Assembly (NCBI RefSeq): GCF_024139115.2
Contig: NC_085140.1
Location: 456,740,248 to 456,804,247 of the forward strand
Reading direction: 5' to 3'
From: Armigeres subalbatus
Lineage: Eukaryota > Arthropoda > Insecta > Diptera > Culicidae
DNA: 64,000 nt
Shown: positions 1-10,532 of the stretch, in pieces
Numbering within the stretch: the stretch's first letter is position 1
Layout of the letters: every line of letters starts with the position of its first letter
Position numbers and translations under genes: made by a program
Notes under the pieces: generated by a model
What the model was told of the DNA's origin: nothing
What the model saw: the letters and a program-made list of their open reading frames with translations, nothing else
The model's database searches: none

Positions 1-33
1 TAGTAATGATAGTGACTTTCTCGGTTTCCTAAT

Positions 34-446
34 GGACTGTTCACAAATTACGTAACGCTTTAGGGGATATAAGGAAGTCAGACGAAGCGTTACGTTCCGT
101 ACGTTACGGATTTTGTGAAAGGGAACCCAAGGGAACGGAAATCAAGAGCATTCATAATTGGCCATTTTATGAATTTCAATTCAAAGTACCGTATTTTTCA
201 GCATTCGTATGTACATTCTGAGTACAGCATTGACAATGTGATTCATGCCACCAAATGGTCCTTCGGAATATCCGGAATGGATTCATTCACAAATAACGTA
301 TCGCTAAATTTGAAAATTTTGGACCTCCATCATTTCCCTCGTAACGCTTTTTATATTGAAGGTTTAATTGGTTTGTTGTAGGAATCGTAACGCACGGCCT
401 GACCCCCTTTCTCCCCTTCCAGCGTTACGTAATTTGTGAACAGCCT
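34..446. mobile_element. MITE with GTTACGTAA-type terminal inverted repeats
   Basis: The left end (GGACTGTTCACAAATTACG, from 34) is matched in inverse orientation by the right end (CGTAATTTGTGAACAGCC, to about 446), giving terminal inverted repeats of about 25 bp around 360 bp without transposase. This is a non-autonomous DNA element. The open frame at 115-381 inside it has no recognisable protein features and is not called as a gene. Confidence 0.65.
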
Positions 447-557
447 CAATATTTTTATGAGAAAATAATTATTTCATCAACGGTGGTTCATGTATAAAGT
501 AAGACACCAGTTCTATATTCATAGTACCAACAAATGGCGCTGAAAAATTTGTGTGTT

Positions 558-716
558 TAGAGAACATCCGTAAATTATGTAACGATTAGAGGGGGGAGTG
601 GGTTTCCTGAAGTGTGACAATCCATACATTTTTTTAGATACCTCATACAAAAAGTGTGACATAGGGGGTATGAAATATGACCATTTTTGCGTTACGTAAT
701 TAATGGATCTTCCCTA
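558..716. mobile_element. Short MITE, GTTACGTAAT ends
   Basis: The ends AGAGAACATCCGTAAATTA and (inverted) TAATTAATGGATCTTCCCT are imperfect inverted repeats. The interior is G-rich (GATTAGAGGGGGGAGTGGG) and codes for nothing. It resembles the elements at 34-446 and 45638-45960, which also carry a near-terminal GTTACGTAA box. Confidence 0.55.
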
Positions 717-849
717 ATGATGAAATGAATATTTTCATTTTCAAAACAATCACCAAGGTGATCCATACACTTAACAATAAAATTTAGAAGTTTTCATTTT
801 TGGGATCCTCCACATTTTCCGGAGGACCACACGGTGACTAGAGGTGGTC

Positions 850-1080
850 GCCGTCGCCACCGACAGTTTATGGCAATCCCGTTGAAGCTCCAGAGGATTT
901 CTCGTGAAAAAATCTATTTTTCTTGAAAATTCCAAATTTCGTAAAACTAAGAACTTTCATTGGAAATTCTGAATAATTTCCTTCGATATCTCGAAAACAC
1001 TACCGTTGAAATTCTAAGTAAATTTCCTTGAAAATTTGGAAGATCTTTTTATGGAATTTTAAAGAAAGGAAGACAGGATC
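850..1080. repeat. Degenerate GAAATTC/GAATTTCC-rich relic
   Basis: The stretch is a succession of diverged GGAAATTC, TTTCCTTGAAAATT and similar words at irregular spacing, with no open frame. It looks like an old, mutated version of the kind of minisatellite that forms the large array at 50505-61860. That relationship is inferred from shared words only. Confidence 0.4.
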
Positions 1081-1195
1081 ACCTTCTTTGACCAGAGGTC
1101 GCACAGACTGAATACTTAACAATTAGCATTAGACAACGGACAGGACACTCACACAGCGCCCAATAAACCAGCGGAGCGATTTCTGCTTCACGAAA

Positions 1196-1302
1196 TCCCG
1201 AGTAGCACACTTGTCACATATAAGTCATTGTGACTCATATGCGACCAAATCCAGTCACATTGGAGTTGCTGCAACCAAATCGAGCTGAGCTGTGTTACTA
1301 GG
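1196..1302. mobile_element. Tiny MITE, CCCTAGTAACAC-type ends
   Basis: The left end CCCGAGTAGCACAC is answered by GTGTTACTAGGG at the right, about 105 bp apart. The inner part contains further short complementary stretches. It has the same type of terminus as the element at 2107-2205. Confidence 0.5.
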
Positions 1303-1489
1303 GATGTTTTCTCCTCACACTCCATGGCTTGCAAATACGCTTAGACAACTGTCGTCACTAACCACACGGCCACGAAGCCCACCAGGTGCAAATTCCAAAA
1401 ATTTCCCGGGTAAATTATAAAGAATTTCCTTTGGGGTTCTCAAAGAATTATCTGCGGAAATTTTCCAAGGGTTTCCTGTTGAAATCACA

Positions 1490-2106
1490 TGTTTTGACTG
1501 GGTTTTGGCATTTGGCCGATAATGTCGTTTAGCCGAACAGGTCATTTGGCTGAAAGTCGTCTAATCGAATAGGTCATTTAGCCAAAAAGGCCTAGATGGT
1601 CGTTTGACATAAAAGGGCCATTTGGCCGAAATGAACAAATGGCCGAAAGTGATGAAAGTGTTGTTTGCTCGAGCTGTCGAATAAAAACGTTTGACCGAAA
1701 ATGCTGCTTGGCTGGACGAGATGACATAAGGTCGAAAACGGTATGGCCATAAATGTCATTTGTCTGAAAGCGACGTACGGATGAAGATCATTGATAATTT
1801 GGCCGAAAAAGACGTTTACGCCGACAGCTCAATTGTTCAAAAATGGCGTTTGGTCGAACGGGTCGACGTTTTTCGTCATATAATCAGCCGAATAATATTG
1901 TCGGCCACATTGCCCTTCCTGCTAAAACACCGTTTCGGTTAAATGGAATTTTCGACGACAAGGCCTATTCGACCAAACGCCCTGTTAGAGCATATGGCTT
2001 TTCAGCTTTTCAGCAAATGACTAGTTTGGTGGTACCGTCAAACCGTTTTCCACATGATGACCGTATCGAACAAATGGAATTCGGCTAGATAGCTTTCGGC
2101 TTAACG
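1490..2106. repeat. Degenerate GGCC(G/A)AAATG minisatellite
   Basis: About 600 bp of diverged tandem units of roughly 17-20 bp around the words TTTGGCCGAAA, ATTCGGCCAAATG and GACCTATTCGG. Related stretches occur at 2210-2280, 5050-5195, 44025-44070, 44660-44840 and 46010-46035. The short open frames here (1760-1942, 1843-2088) are repeat by-products. Confidence 0.7.
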
Positions 2107-2205
2107 TCCCTAGTAACATTTTGGTTTTATGCTGGTTTTATAACACCCTTGGAGAGTAAATTATGGTTTTCAAGAGCATTATAAAACTTAAAATGTTACT
2201 TGGGG
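2107..2205. mobile_element. About 100-bp MITE, CCCTAGTAACATTTT ends
   Basis: CCCTAGTAACATTTTGGTTTTAT at the left is mirrored by ATAAAACTTAAAATGTTACTTGGGG at the right. The interior is too short to code. It lies inside the GGCC minisatellite, which resumes at about 2210, so it inserted there after the minisatellite formed. Confidence 0.65.
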
Positions 2206-2340
2206 TATTATTCGGCCAAGTGGTCATTCGGTCAAATGACTTTCCACCGAATGATTTTCAACCAAATGACCCTTCGTCTTTTGAAAATTTTCTCGTAGAA
2301 TTTCCGATGAATTATTAATGGACAACATAAAAAAATTCAC

Positions 2341-2935
2341 GTACAAATCCAAAGATTCAACTTCATGCGATCAATAACCGGAACATGGTGGGGAGCGCAT
2401 CCCGAAGATCTTATGGCGTTGTATCGAACAACCATTTTGTCGGTCCTCGAATACGGTAGTTTCTGCTTCCAGTCCGCGGCTAAAACACACATGCTGAAGC
2501 TTCAACGGATTCAATTTCAACGGATTCAGCAAATACGGGCACGCCAGTGAGGAGAGAAGCTTTTTCACAGACGGGTCAAAAATGGATGACTCCACTGGTT
2601 TCGGTGTTTTCAACGTTTTTCATAGCGCCTACTTTAATCTCAAAGAGCCTTGTTCCGTGTATACTGCTGAGCTAGCAGCTTTCACTCGAGCAAATCGCAT
2701 CCCTACCTCCTGACCACTTTTTCATCTTCACTAAGTTCCTTGGAGGCTGTTCGGTCAATGAAGCACCCGGTTAAGCACTCAGCGGAAATGAGAAAGCGGA
2801 AACCTTGAACAGCCTGCAACAGAAATGGACAAATGTCTTTGACGCATTCACCACCAGTCCAACTATTGTTGTCACTCGTTTCAGGTGGGTGATCATTTCT
2901 GCCACGTTTTCAAATGTTCAGGCGACAGAGTCCAC
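2341..2935 (+). pseudogene. I-clade-like non-LTR retrotransposon fragment (RT C-terminus + RNase H)
   Basis: The first part (2365-2550) reads RSITGTWWGAHPEDL..LYRTTILSVLEYGSFCF, the usual region just after the reverse transcriptase core of I-like elements. After an internal deletion, another frame (from about 2560) gives FFTDGSKMDDSTGFGVF and YTAELAAF. A further frame gives SSLEAVRSMK near 2740. These are three ribonuclease H blocks carrying the first Asp, the Glu and the region after the next catalytic Asp. The parts lie in different frames with stops between them, so the copy is dead. It runs into the oppositely oriented RTE fragment at about 2937. Clade assignment (I or a close relative) is from motif style. 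Confidence 0.75.
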
Positions 2936-2936
2936 A

Positions 2937-4437
2937 TCATCCGAGGAATAAAAAAATTGACTGGATCTGTTGAAAATCGTACCCCGGCTGTGATACCCGG
3001 CATTCCGCAATCCGCATGACACCTTCTAGCGCAATATTGAACAACAGGTACGAAAGTCCATCACCTTCTCTTAGTCCCCGGTTGGATTCGAACGAACTGA
3101 AGTTTTCGCCCGAAATGATCACGCAAATTTGCACACCATCCATCGTTGCTTTGATCAGTTTCGTAAGCTTCCCATAGCTCTACGCGGTCTATACTGTCGT
3201 ATGCCGCCTTGAAATCAACGAACAGATGGTGCGTTGGGACCTGGTATTCACGGCATTTTTGAAGGATTTGCCGTACAGTAAAGATCTGGTCCGTTGTCGA
3301 GCGGCCGTCAACGAAGCCGGCTTGATAACTTCCCACGAACTCATTCACTAATGGTGACAGACGATGAAAGAGGATCTGGGATATCACCTTGTAGGTGGCA
3401 TTAAGGATGGTGATCGCTCGAAAGTTCTCACACTCCAGTTTGTCGCCTTTCTTGTAGATGGGGCATATAACCCCTTCCTTGCACTCCTCCGGTAGTTGTT
3501 CGGTTTCCCAGATTCTCACTATCAGTTTGTGCAGGCAAGTGGCCAGCTTTTCCGGGGCCATCTTGATGAGCTCAGCTCCGATACCAGCTGCTTTATTGGT
3601 CTTTAGCTGTTGAATGACATCCTTAACTTCCCTCAAGGTGGGGGCTGGTTGGCTTCCATCGTCCGCTGAACTGACGTAGTCATCTCCTCCGCTGCCTTGA
3701 CTTTCACTGCCTGTACTCTCAGCGCCATTCAGATGTTCCTCGTAGTGCTGCTTCCACCTTTCGATCACCACACGTTCGTCCGTCAAGATGCTCCCATCCT
3801 TATCCCGGCACATTTTGGCTCGCGACACGAAGCCTTTGCGGGATGCGTAGAGCTTCTGATAGAACTTGCGTGTTTCTTGAGAACGGCACAGCTGTTCCAT
3901 CTCCTCGCACTCCGCTTCTTCCAGGTGGCGTTTCTTCTCCTGAAAAAGGCGGGTCTGCTGTCTCCGCTTCCCTCTATAACGTTCCACGTTCTGCCGAGTA
4001 CCTTGCTGCAGCGCGACCGCCCGCGCTGCATCCTTTTCCTCCAGAATCTGTCTGCACTCTTCGTCGAACCAATCGTTCCGTCGACTTCGTCCCATATACC
4101 TGACGTTGTTGACGTTGTTCTCCGCTGCGTCGTTAATGGCTGCTTTGACTGTATTCCAGCAGTCCTCAAGAGGGGCCCCATCGAGCTCACCCTCTTCTGG
4201 CAACGCTGCCTCGAGATACTGCGCGTATGCAGTGGCGTCATCAGGTTGCTTCAGTCGCTTTAGGTCGTACAGCGGCGGTCGTCGGTACCGAACATTGTTG
4301 ATGACGGATAGTTTTGGGCGCAGTTTCATCATCACCAGATAGTGGTCAGAGTCGATGTTAGCGCCACGATATGCCCTGACGTCGATAATGTCGGAGAAGT
4401 GCCGTCCATCAATCAGAACGTGGTCGAAGAATCAAAA
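2937..4437 (-). pseudogene. RTE-clade non-LTR retrotransposon fragment (endonuclease end + partial RT)
   Basis: Reading the minus strand from 4437, the last part of an apurinic-type endonuclease appears (DHVLIDGRHFSD, then SDHYLV). It is followed by an open frame of about 420 codons (4335-3061) with the linker region WFDEECRQ..EEKDAAR and RT blocks KKGDKLECENFRAITI, SYQAGFVDGRSTTDQI and FVDFKAAYDSIDR. Near 3170 the frame shifts. RT continues in another frame (3143-2937) with ESNRGLREGDGLS and LLFNIALEG, then breaks off before the catalytic YADD-type box. The upstream endonuclease and the whole 3' part are missing. The style matches mosquito RTE/JAM1-like elements. The long open frame suggests a fairly recent death. 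Confidence 0.85.
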
Positions 4438-4790
4438 AATGTATTGTTGAATTTGATTTCGGCTCCGTAACGCTTCACGGCAAATGAGCCTTCCAAATAA
4501 ACGAAACATTAAAAAACAAATCCAAAGAAATTCCGAAAAAAATCCAGTTGAAATTCCGTTGTAAACAGTTTTTGTGAAACCTAAAAAAATCACAAGGAAA
4601 TTCTGTTTAGTAGAAACTCCGGAAAATTCTCGATGAGAAAAAAAATTCGAAGCATGCATGTCTGGTGGCCTAGGCAAATTTCCAAACAATTTCCCGTGAA
4701 AATTTCAAAGAAATTCCGGTAAAAACTTTAGAGCATTTCATTTTGAAAATTCGAAAAACTTTTCCTGAAAAAAAACTTTACGTTACGAAC
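4438..4790. repeat. Degenerate GAAATTCC-rich relic
   Basis: Irregular words such as AAATTCCG, GAAATTCC and GGAAAATTC fill this stretch next to the RTE fragment. There is no coding potential. It is the same kind of relic as at 850-1080 and 40840-41935. Confidence 0.4.
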
Positions 4791-4987
4791 GTAATAAATA
4801 CATCGCCAAGCATTTGCCGACCAAAATTATGACAAACGCCGCCGCCGACGATTTTCGGAACGGGGCTGACCTCTAACGGTAGTCAGAACCTATGAACGGA
4901 CCAACGGGATATTTAATTATATTTTATATAACTAGAATAAAGATTATTTGAGTAAATGTTGAATTTTCAGCGACATCCAAAAAATGG

Positions 4988-5045
4988 CTCGATTATCCGG
5001 AGTGATTTTTTTTTCAACACTCTGGATAATCGAGTCCGCCCTGTA
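4988..5045. repeat. Small hairpin with GGATAATCGAG arms
   Basis: CTCGATTATCCGGAGTG (4988-5004) and CACTCTGGATAATCGAG (5017-5033) are inverted repeats with one mismatch, separated by a T-rich loop. The same word with GTCCG following recurs twice at 46616-46670. It resembles the terminus of a pogo-like DNA element, but no TA-flanked complete element was delimited. Confidence 0.4.
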
Positions 5046-5049
5046 TAAC

Positions 5050-5195
5050 ATATTCGGCCTAGCGACCTGTTCGGGCCGGTGACCTATTAGGCCAAATGAT
5101 CTATTCGGCCGAATGACTTAGTCGGCCAAATGACCTATCCGACCAGATGACCTATTCGGCTAAATGACCTATTCGGCCAAATGACTTGCGAAGTG
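5050..5195. repeat. GGCCAAATGACCTATTC minisatellite
   Basis: Around eight diverged copies of a 17-bp-like unit (ATTCGGCCAAATGACCT). It is the same family as 1490-2106 and 44660-44840. Confidence 0.7.
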
Positions 5196-5726
5196 GCTGA
5201 ACATAGAAATTAAATGACATCATCTTCTCTCATTGATAACTATAGTTTCCGCGGATCACGAAGTGGACAGTGGATGAGAGTGGACTTTGATGCATACTGG
5301 ATTTCATCGTTCTCTATTCGAATATAACCAGCCCATTTGCATTTTGATTTGATTGATTTTGATAGTTAACTTGCTTTCGATTTCGGGGTTCCCATCCTAG
5401 ATTGTGAATCGATTGAAGATGCAGAACCTTACGTAAGAATTAATTAGTGTCATTCACTCGAATTGTTTAATGTTAGATAAACAAATTAAACAATCATTAA
5501 AAAAAACCGGTGTTGAACTTAATCTAGAATTAAAAAAACACCTAAATAAAGATTTAAAAAAAAAATCATTAAAAAAGATGGTAAAGAATGTTAACTTCCT
5601 GAAATCTTCCTGACCTTTGCCACACTGACGACATTACTGCGTTTTACTTTGACGTTTAGGTGACGATCTTCGGTATCAAGATATCAAACAATCAAAACCA
5701 CCCCCCTGGCACGCCATACTACCATA

Positions 5727-5908
5727 ATGCTACGTTTAGACAATGCAAGTGAATTGAGCAAGTCGCTTGAATCGAACGCGAACTGAACGTGTAAACACCT
5801 TAATTCAATTCACTTTAACGAAAAGAAAGCTGAACATGTTCAACTTTTGGCAAGTCAATTGAATTCAACTGAGTTGTTCAATTCACTTGCTCTGGGAAAA
5901 CGTAGCAT
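5727..5908. mobile_element. MITE with ATGCTACGTTT ends
   Basis: The left terminus (ATGCTACGTTTAGACA then CAAGTGAATTGAGCAA) is repeated in inverse orientation at the right (TTGTTCAATTCACTTGC then AACGTAGCAT). It is about 180 bp and non-coding. The flanks ATA/TAA may represent a short target duplication. Confidence 0.65.
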
Positions 5909-8900
5909 AAGGGGTTTGACTATTGCCACCATCCACGGACGGTAGCTCATTACCGTCAGTTGTCATTGTGCAAATACCGCTCCGGATCAAACAAAAAAAA
6001 AAGGCCAGGATGACGTCAAACAGGCTAGCTTCTCCTGGCGGCATTTTTTTGTCTATAAAATAACAAACTTTTACTCGACTCAACTAGTTTTAATACCAAT
6101 GTTGCTTCTCTGGAGTGGAGTACATCTTACATTGTTGACATCATTATTTCACATTGTCTTTGTTCGAAGACTGACCCACGTAGTAGGTTGCACTGATGAT
6201 TTATTATTTGAATTTCCGGACGATCGAGTTCTACCGGTAATATTTATTTTTAACATCATTATCTTCAATTCCTTCTCAATTATACAGAAAATAAGTCCAA
6301 CAATATCTGATTTGCAAGAACTAATTCGAAAACAAAGTACTTGATATGTTCCAACGCTGCCATCAACTGCTGACTACACCAATCGTCATGGGTAGCCGGT
6401 TTCAGTGAACCAATCACCAATCCAATCGAACGCCCTCTTGAGTCTACAACCCTCTGCATCCATCTCGATAGCAGACAGCTCAGGAAAACATTGCCGGCGT
6501 CCGTCCGGTTGTGTGTAGGAGGTGCTCCCCTGCATCAGTTTATTCAAAGTCAGCGAATTTTCAAGTTTTCAATTTGCTTCCTCTTTGTCTTTCTTCTCTC
6601 GGGTCCAGCTTTTCCTGGGACTGCAGCAGCAGCGGCACGGCTAAACTTTGTCCATAAGTGGATGCCACTCCTCGTCACATGGATGGCCGTCGTCGTCGTT
6701 CAGTTCCAGCTTCCAGGACGAACACCGGTCGTTCGTTGTTGGTCGAAACGAACGCCCTCGCTTCTGAGTCACTATCGTTACCGTCATTCTTGTCGCCGTG
6801 TGAATGACTTCTCAGCAGCACACGGTCGTGCCGGGCCGAGCCAAGCCAAGCCAAAACCAAGAAGGTAACGCACGGAAGAGGGAACGACGCTGAAAACTTC
6901 CGCAATCATCTCTGTTTCCTAGGCACTGCTGCTGCTGCTGGCTACTGCTTGGTAGGATTTTCACACTTTTTCAAGTGGAGGAAAAACGGTGCAGAGATTG
7001 GAGAAATGTGTACGAAGGTCAGAGCAGTGCAAAAAAAACTGCCGACGTACGCTGGAAGTGCTGCACTTTAGGAAAAGGAAATTGTTGACGATGATGCTCG
7101 AATTATGCCAGAACACTTCGATTGGATGCGGAATTTATGTGGTACGTGGTAAAATCGATGGGAGAGTTGCTGAACAATGGCTCAACATTTTGTGGTCACA
7201 GATTTCGTGACAGCCTACAATAATATGCTACGAGGCAACATTGTCCCGGGTGTGGGATTGGATTAATATCAAGATGCTAAGTTAAGGGAATCCTCAAAGC
7301 TCTACACATCCCAATTTAATTCAAGAAATTAGTTTGTCTGAGACTATGAAGCAAATGAATATCAAAACTCCAATTCACTGAGAAGAGAAAGTACATCCTC
7401 ATTGGTTACATGTGCATTATTTCATCTGATATGCCACATAATTGTGAGATGTGGCTGCCAGCTATTTCAATATCATCATTGTTTCAAACGCCACATCAAA
7501 TTAATTATTGGTTGGGGGGTATGTTGTGACAATTGATTGATGAACAGATGAGTAACCATAATTGAACCAAAATGGAATGGTTGTTTGGAAGAAATCAGAC
7601 AGTGATTGTTACAAAACATCAACAATGGACAACTCGTAATGGACGTGATCAAACAAAACCATAAAAATGTGTGTAGCTCATCAACATTTATTTGATTGAA
7701 ATCAATGGCTTCCGCGTAATTTCTGATTTGAAATGAAAATTTCAATCGACAAATATAAAAATTAAATTTTCTTTTCTAGGAAGACCGAACACATTCTCTC
7801 CTTTAAAATTCTCCTTAATAAAGTCAATTAAATAATTAAGGATTTGAATCGAACTTTTGAGAGCAATGAATCCCAATCAGACTGCCGCCTAAATGCCACC
7901 GCGGTTATTATTTCAATAATCCACCTCTAGCCTAGTTGAAGCAGGAAAGAAAACTTTCCACCCGAGCCGGTCTTTACTGTCACCTCTCGTGAATAACGAC
8001 ACCACGTTCTCCTGCAGTGCCGCAAGCGATAAAGTGTTGACCATGGAAATTAATTGTTCTATGAACTGATGAAGTTTTTCTTCCGTTCGTGCCCGCCTAT
8101 CGCCGGTGTGATGGTGCCATCTTGTTGCCCCCGGGGCACGCAGTATCGTTCCGAAGCGGGATAGTAGCAGGCAGAGTAGCAACGTCAGAGGCGTCTTTGA
8201 AAAGGAACATCATCACTTGTGCAAACTTCTTGCCATAGTTCCTAATTGATTGTCCTATGACGGTCAAGAGGATTGTGGGTGGTGTTTTTTCCTGTCACCT
8301 ACCAAGAGTGTCTCCATTGTTTCTGAATGCAATCGTGAGGTGCACAATAGATGCAAGAAGCAATGAAAAAGGCGAGAAATTTATTGGAATCCACGCATCC
8401 CAGAACGATGCGGGAAAGCACCTGCCACCATACTCCATCAAGATTATTTCGCTTTTATGACCTTTTCCACGTACTGTGCCTTTTGTCCATATGACGTGGT
8501 CCCATGCTGTTTAACGACCTTTTATGAGCTTACTGGTGGGTAGCTGATGTGGAAAGCTCGTATGTTGGGAATTTTGTGGATAAGGGTTGGACAGCGACTA
8601 GCGACTAGAGTTTTTTTCAATGGCTGAGTGTTTGATAATATTTGACGTTTATTTTTTAAATATTTTTACCCCACATACGCTTACAATTATTGTCGCATTA
8701 TTATTGGTATAGGTAACATTAAAGTGATTTCAAATCTATGTTTATAGTGCAGATGTACGAATCGGGATTGTAGTGCTAATGGTAAGGATAATCGAATTAT
8801 ACCAAATTAAAATAAAATGTTTAAGTAAACATTTTGAGTGGGGCAAACTGCGAACTGGAACGACCTTTTACGACAGCAAGAAACTTTTTTTTCACAGCGA

Positions 8901-8995
8901 CAACTACGACTCTTCGTGCGATGATATTCAACGTTTTTGTTCTTTCAAGCGAGGATGAGTTAGTTGAGCTCTTACTTTGCAATTCATTTTTCGTT
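5909..8995. other. Unannotated stretch, no supported gene
   Basis: About 3 kb without recognisable protein, RNA or repeat family. Open frames such as 6491-6868 (+) and 7913-8182 (-) have no recognisable motifs and no convincing splice context. The part around 6480-6900 is richer in G+C and CA/GCA runs than its surroundings and could be untranslated exon or regulatory sequence, but nothing decides this. Confidence 0.4.
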
Positions 8996-9201
8996 TACAC
9001 CTGATTCTTTATTACACGGGGGATGCGTTCCGTGTAAAAAAAGTTTTCAGTTCAAAATACGAAAATCCGTGTAAAAAAAGTTTTAGTATTTTTAGTATCG
9101 ACGAATCATGCAAAATGGAGCAACTTTGCAAAAATTTTGCATGTGATTTACTTCACACGGCCGTGTAAAAAAAAATCGGTGTAAAAACAGAATCGGGTGT
9201 A
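8996..9201. mobile_element. MITE with TACACCTGATTCT ends
   Basis: TACACCTGATTCTTTATTACACGG at the left is answered by CCGTGTAAA..ACAGAATCGGGTGTA at the right. The interior repeats the word CGTGTAAAAAAAG. No coding capacity. Confidence 0.6.
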
Positions 9202-9305
9202 TTTAACTTACATCTGTGCAGAAAACACTAAATCAACAATTTGACGCCACTAAACAATCGTTTGACTTGCTGTACTCCTCATCTGCTTGTACATGCTATA
9301 TCGGA

Positions 9306-9560
9306 CGCATTATCGTACCTTCATCGCAGGGTTGCTGTACGGAATTCTTGCAAAATGCCCTTCCCATCGTAGGCTTCCAGCTTCAACTACCTTTTGGATA
9401 CTGGGTTCACCGCAGAGTTGGGTCAGCTCTTGATTAATACTTCGCAGCCACACACCGTTATCTTGAACACCGCAAAAGATGGTCCAAAGCACGCGTCTTT
9501 CGAATACTCCAAGTGCTTGCAGACTCTTCTCGAGAATGGTCTCAATATCATGCCCGTGTG
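9306..9560 (-). pseudogene. RTE-type retrotransposon C-terminal fragment
   Basis: The minus strand encodes FERRVLWTIFCGVQDNGVW, then QELTQLCGEPSI and LRWEGHFARI. This is the characteristic tail of RTE-like ORF2 proteins (usual pattern ERR.LR.IFG..Q..G.WR then RW.GH..RM). Only the tail is present, so it is a 3' scrap. It is a different part of the protein from the fragments at 2937-4437 and 47115-48380, so relationship to them cannot be judged. Confidence 0.7.
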
Positions 9561-9607
9561 GCATTTTTTGGGCAGGCTGAAAAATAAATATTAAGTAAGT
9601 TGTGTAG

Positions 9608-9797
9608 TTCAGCTGTAATTTACTGTTTTTGGATGTTTCTGTATACATTTTTGCATATAATTTCCAACGAGTTTAGCACCGCCCAAACGTTGACCGATTT
9701 GGCTGAAATTTTGTCTAGAGCATCAGGGCATCAAATAGAACTGAATAAGAGGACGGCCCATCAAAAAATTTTAAAAAGTGTTTTTTGAGCCACCCTA
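9608..9797. mobile_element. Partial MITE ending in TTTGAGCCACCCTA (copy 1)
   Basis: The sequence matches the right two thirds of the element at 21334-21617 almost word for word: GTTTTTGGATGTTTCTG, then GCATCAGGGCAT, then GGCCCATCAAAAAA, ending in GAGCCACCCTA. The left end is missing or diverged. It is immediately downstream of the minus-strand exon at 9824-10045. Confidence 0.7.
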
Positions 9798-9823
9798 ATA
9801 TATATATGACAAACATTACTTAC

Positions 9824-10045
9824 ATCAATCCATTTCAAAATTCCATGCAACGGGTTTAAGTTACGCGCATTACTTTCCTCTCGTGGACCTTTAGCTCCTC
9901 TGCTCGGATTTTTGTCGCGGATCACGTCCAGAGCTTTGATAACATCGTTTTTGATGAACATGTGGACGTTTTGGAACTCTGCCAAAATGTTTGGAAGGAT
10001 AGAGTTCCAGCCATCTTCAAATAAGCAGGAATGGAGCTTCAGTCC
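9824..10045 (-). CDS. Exon of an unrecognised multi-exon gene (74 codons)
   Basis: On the minus strand an acceptor (CTTTCTAG at 10053-10046, with a pyrimidine-rich run and a CTAAT branch-like word upstream) and a donor (GTAAGTAATG from 9823) bound 222 nt. This is exactly 74 codons, open in a single frame with both borders in phase 0. It starts GLKLHSCLFEDGWNSILPN and ends GILKWID. The middle has IKNDVIKALDVIRDKN. The composition is protein-like (mixed amphipathic helix plus a charged linker), not repeat-like, and no transposon family was recognised. It may be a helical-repeat or scaffold protein segment, but no function can be named. The retroelement scrap and MITE just beyond the donor fit an intron. 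Confidence 0.55.
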
Positions 10046-10171
10046 CTAGAAAGCTGAAATTTGAACCATCAATTCATTAGCACATATGATATATGAAAGG
10101 CTCTGAAAAAAATTTCAAAGAATATTGCAGCCAAAATACATCAAAAACACTACGCTTATAATTTTACATAC

Positions 10172-10218
10172 TAATTCTCCACCGAAAGCTTGGGCACAAT
10201 AAATCGTAATTCATTCAC
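10172..10218 (-). CDS. Candidate 47-nt exon between the two larger exons
   Basis: An acceptor (CTTCCATTTTCAG) and donor (GTATGTAAAA) bound 47 nt that would encode VNELRFIVPKLSVEN plus two bases. Joined to the exon at 10277-10455 it is in phase. However, it ends in phase 2 while the next exon (9824-10045) needs phase 0, and the junction bases would make a TAG stop. Skipping this exon joins its neighbours in frame. It may be an alternative or frame-terminating exon, have another donor, or reflect a sequence error. The encoded stretch itself looks protein-like. Confidence 0.35.
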
Positions 10219-10276
10219 CTGAAAATGGAAGTATTTTTAAATCGTAACTAAAAATATACTATTGCAAAAGCCTTAC

Positions 10277-10455
10277 CAGTTCATCGAAATTCGGTGCGAC
10301 CTGCATTAAATCTTTCATCGTCGAAGTCTGTGGTACTTGATCCGTTTCACGCTGTAGGAAAAACACACGGCTGTCTGATTGTTCAGCTAGGTTTCCCATC
10401 CTGTGATGATTTTTTCCGGCGTGTCTACCTTCGCGACGGCCGCTATTGTTTTTGC
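10277..10455 (-). CDS. Exon of the same unrecognised gene
   Basis: The minus strand shows a strong acceptor (GTTTTCTATTCTAG) and donor (CTG|GTAAGG) around 179 nt with one open frame (phase 1 at the start, phase 0 at the end). The product begins with a basic, polar segment (NNSGRREGRHAGKNHH) and continues RVFFLQRETDQVPQTS, ending APNFDEL. The other two frames hit stops early. About 75 bp upstream on the minus strand lies the terminus of the Tc1 element at 10533-12230, which would then sit in the preceding intron. No homologue was recognised. Confidence 0.55.
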
Positions 10456-10532
10456 CTAGAATAGAAAACGTATCTTTATCAATATTACAACTTATGTTTG
10501 CATTTACTTTATACAACGCACTTTCAATCATA

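Noticed and set aside
3697..4263. Plus-strand frames of 188 and fewer codons opposite the RTE fragment
   Set aside because: They are antisense shadows of the RT-encoding minus strand.
6491..6868. 125-codon frame with a hydrophobic stretch (possible secreted protein)
   Set aside because: It has low-complexity Arg/Pro-rich sequence and no homologous motif. The overlapping minus frame is equally open, and the donor-like GTAACG at its end is weak.
7913..8182. 89-codon minus-strand frame
   Set aside because: No family motif, no splice borders, and composition no different from neighbouring non-coding sequence.
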